From the NCBI GenBank assembly GCA_017477435.1, contig JAFUVV010000047.1, forward strand, positions 49,072 through 113,071: a DNA stretch of 64,000 nt. The letters are read 5' to 3'. The notes beneath the pieces are model-generated. The model worked only from the letters and a program-made list of their open reading frames with translations, did no database searches and was not told where the DNA came from. The translations under genes and the position numbers were made by a program. The stretch comes from Prevotella sp. (GTDB taxonomy: Bacteria > Bacteroidota > Bacteroidia > Bacteroidales > Bacteroidaceae). This document shows, piece after piece, positions 62,590 through 64,000 of the stretch (positions are counted from its first letter, which is position 1; each line of letters starts with the position of its first letter).

Positions 62590-63222
62590 TTATTTTTTTC
62601 TTATCAGTGTCAGTCCGTCGCGCATGGGAAGGATCACTTCTTCCACTCTCTCGTCGGCTGCCACGTGGTCGTTGAAGAGTCTGATGCCCTTTGTCTGCTG
62701 GTCGTGGTCGTAGGCTGGGTCGACGACGTGCCCGTCCCAGAGGGTGTTGTCGGCGATGATGAATCCGCCTGGCCGCAGGATGGAGAGCACTGTCTCGTAG
62801 GTCTCCACGTAGTGGCGCTTGTCACCGTCGACGAAGGCCATGTCGAACGTGATGCCCAGCCTGGGTGCCATCTCGTTGGCATCGCCGATGATGAATCGGA
62901 TTTTGTCGGCCACCGACGAGCCTTCTATCCATTCCCGGGCGAAGTCCTCCATCTCGTCGTTTATCTCAAACGTGTATACCGTCGCTCCTTCTTCCAGTCC
63001 CTCGGCCATGCAGATGGCGCTGTAGCCGCTGAACGTCCCTACTTCGAGCACGTTCTTCGGGCGTATCATCTGCGTGAGCATCTTCAGCAGGCGCCCTTGC
63101 AGACAGCCGCTGGCCATGCGGCCGTGGATGGTATGTATGTTCGTGGCGCGCCAGAGACGGTAGAGGTAGTCGCCCTCGGGAGAGCTGTGGTCGACGATAT
63201 ACTCTTCCAGCTTACTGTCCAT
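62590..63222 (-). CDS. Class I SAM-dependent O-methyltransferase
   Basis: Protein of 210 residues of the MdmC/catechol-O-methyltransferase type. SAM-binding motif I is VLEVGTFSGYSAICMAEGL; metal ligands of the family fit FDMAFVDGDKRHYVETYE (Asp) and FIIADNTLWDGHVVD (Asp-Asn). Some members methylate small phenols, others tRNA (TrmR-like), so the substrate is left open. Its ATG lies within the end of aroQ (11-base overlap), pointing to translational coupling. Confidence 0.91.
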   Translation of the reverse strand: MDSKLEEYIVDHSSPEGDYLYRLWRATNIHTIHGRMASGCLQGRLLKMLTQMIRPKNVLEVGTFSGYSAICMAEGLEEGATVYTFEINDEMEDFAREWIEGSSVADKIRFIIGDANEMAPRLGITFDMAFVDGDKRHYVETYETVLSILRPGGFIIADNTLWDGHVVDPAYDHDQQTKGIRLFNDHVAADERVEEVILPMRDGLTLIRKK

Positions 63223-63637
63223 GCTCTTTTATGGCTTCTATTGCGAGGCGGTAGCTGTCCATTCCGAATCCGCTGATCACTCCGATGCATGCCGGCGAGA
63301 TCATCGACAGCCGCCGAAACACTTCGCGCTTGTGTACGTTGGAGATGTGCACCTCCACCACCGGCGACGTTATCGAGCGTATGCAGTCGTGCAGGGCAAC
63401 GCTGGTGTGGGTGTAAGCACCGGCGTTCAGTACTATGCCGTCGGCGCTGAACCCGTCGGCCTGGATGCGGTTGATAAGCTCGCCTTCGACGTTGCTCTGG
63501 TAGTAGGAAATCTCTATGTCGGGGTATCTGCGTCGGAGTTCCGTGAGGTAAGACTCAAACGTATTGTCGCCGTAGATCTCCGGCTCGCGCCGTCCGAGGA
63601 GATTGAGATTTGGTCCGTTTACGATAAGTATCTTCAT
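63212..63637 (-). CDS. aroQ: 3-dehydroquinate dehydratase, type II
   Basis: Type II dehydroquinase of 141 residues; third step of the shikimate pathway. N-terminal MKILIVNGPNLNLLGRREPEIYG holds the active-site loop, with Arg and the catalytic Tyr of EIYG. YYQSNVEGELINRIQ, the substrate-binding LNAGAYTHTSVALHD and VVEVHISNVHKREVFR (catalytic His) follow. The ATG at 63637 is preferred over a TTG six bases upstream. First gene of the operon aroQ, methyltransferase, rbfA, lolE-like, kinase, transporter. The promoter lies at 63661. Confidence 0.97.
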   Translation of the reverse strand: MKILIVNGPNLNLLGRREPEIYGDNTFESYLTELRRRYPDIEISYYQSNVEGELINRIQADGFSADGIVLNAGAYTHTSVALHDCIRSITSPVVEVHISNVHKREVFRRLSMISPACIGVISGFGMDSYRLAIEAIKEHGQ

Positions 63638-63660
63638 CTGCAATGTTTTGTTTTATGGTG

Positions 63661-63691
63661 CAAAGGTAGTGCAAGTCGAGTGCAGAACAAA
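63661..63691 (-). promoter_or_regulatory. Promoter of the aroQ operon
   Basis: On the minus strand TTTG (63688-63691), 19 bp, TACCTTTG (63661-63668), with the TTCTGCACTCGACTTGCAC spacer. The predicted leader to aroQ is about 20 nt. Confidence 0.75.
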
Positions 63692-64000
63692 ATAAAAACG
63701 CAAGTTTTTGTTTTTTATGCCGAGACGAAGCCTACCTTCAGCGTCAGCTAAAGGTAGTGACAAGTTGTTGAGCAAGCGAAAAAAGCCGAGAGTAAAAACA
63801 AAAGATTTATCTTTTTTTTACCGAGGCGCATCCTACCTTCTTGTCCTCGAAGAGGAGAAAAAGGTAGTGCAAGTCGAGTGCAGAACAAAATAAAAACGCA
63901 AGTTTTTGTTTTTTATGCCGAGACGTAGCCTACCTTCAGCGTCAGCTAAAGGTAGTGACAAGTTGTTGAGCAAGCGAAAAAAGCCGAGAGTAAAAACAAA
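63663..64000 (-). repeat. 198-bp tandem repeat made of promoter-linked hairpin units
   Basis: Copy 1 spans 63663-63860 and copy 2 begins at 63861 and runs off the window. The 140 visible bases of copy 2 differ from copy 1 at one position (GACGAAGCC against GACGTAGCC). Each contains the promoter spacer motif, a TACCTT/AAGGTA hairpin and the CTCGG motif; copy 1 also has a second hairpin unit (arms around 63834-63868) with a different loop. Not coding. Confidence 0.8.

Overview
The window looks like chromosomal DNA of a Bacteroidales bacterium, most probably a member of the Prevotellaceae. The evidence is the promoter type (a -33 TTTG, about 19 bp, then a -7 TAnnTTTG box, found upstream of many genes), a SecD-SecF fusion, an HU protein, BspA-like leucine-rich repeats, C10 and C25 cysteine peptidases, type IX secretion (T9SS) tail domains and the gene order DUF4271-hemD-rnpA-yidD-tyrS. 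No rRNA, CRISPR array, phage or intact insertion sequence was seen. There are two tRNA genes (Gln-TTG, Arg-CCT).

Layout. 1-19.8 kb is housekeeping: an M16 peptidase (cut by the edge), xerD, ribD, a HerA-like ATPase, argS, an RNase H, a DsbD-like reductase, an RluA-type pseudouridine synthase, a YitT-type membrane protein, a DUF1080 protein, secDF, an endonuclease/exonuclease/phosphatase protein, a rhomboid protease and HU. 20.1-34.5 kb is an accessory block of exported proteins, all on the minus strand. A three-gene module (S74/T9SS fibre-like protein, C25 peptidase, small exported protein) occurs twice with a BspA-like protein between the copies, followed by a C-terminal gene fragment and a C10 peptidase with dockerin-like repeats. 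34.9-42.4 kb holds tyrS-yidD-rnpA-hemD-DUF4271, a DUF4838 lipoprotein and metK. 42.9-57.6 kb mixes a UPF1-like helicase, an esterase, a GH43 enzyme, an ADP-ribosylglycohydrolase, a PfkB kinase, a small HTH protein, an M28 peptidase, a deoxyribosyltransferase-like protein, an alkyltransferase, an LTA-synthase-like protein and metG. 57.9-63.6 kb is a probable minus-strand operon: aroQ, O-methyltransferase, rbfA, lolE-like permease, pyridoxamine kinase and an AAE-type transporter, followed by a MaoC dehydratase.

The most unusual content is non-coding. Five intergenic arrays each contain exactly four 22-bp units built on AGTACA/TGTACT dyads (2116, 11380, 42547, 45981, 51766), and every one lies upstream of genes. 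Two further arrays have five 22-bp units in which TATC and GATA alternate every 11 bp (31105, 57732). A promoter-linked hairpin repeat (-7 box TACCTT pairing with a downstream AAGGTA) is present, often in tandem, upstream of the M16 gene, the yitT-type gene, the helicase and aroQ, and its arms covary in one copy. Two palindromic elements of about 196 bp share a TAGCGGGCTA core. These families, and the duplicated T9SS-linked peptidase module, are the best candidates for undescribed biology here.
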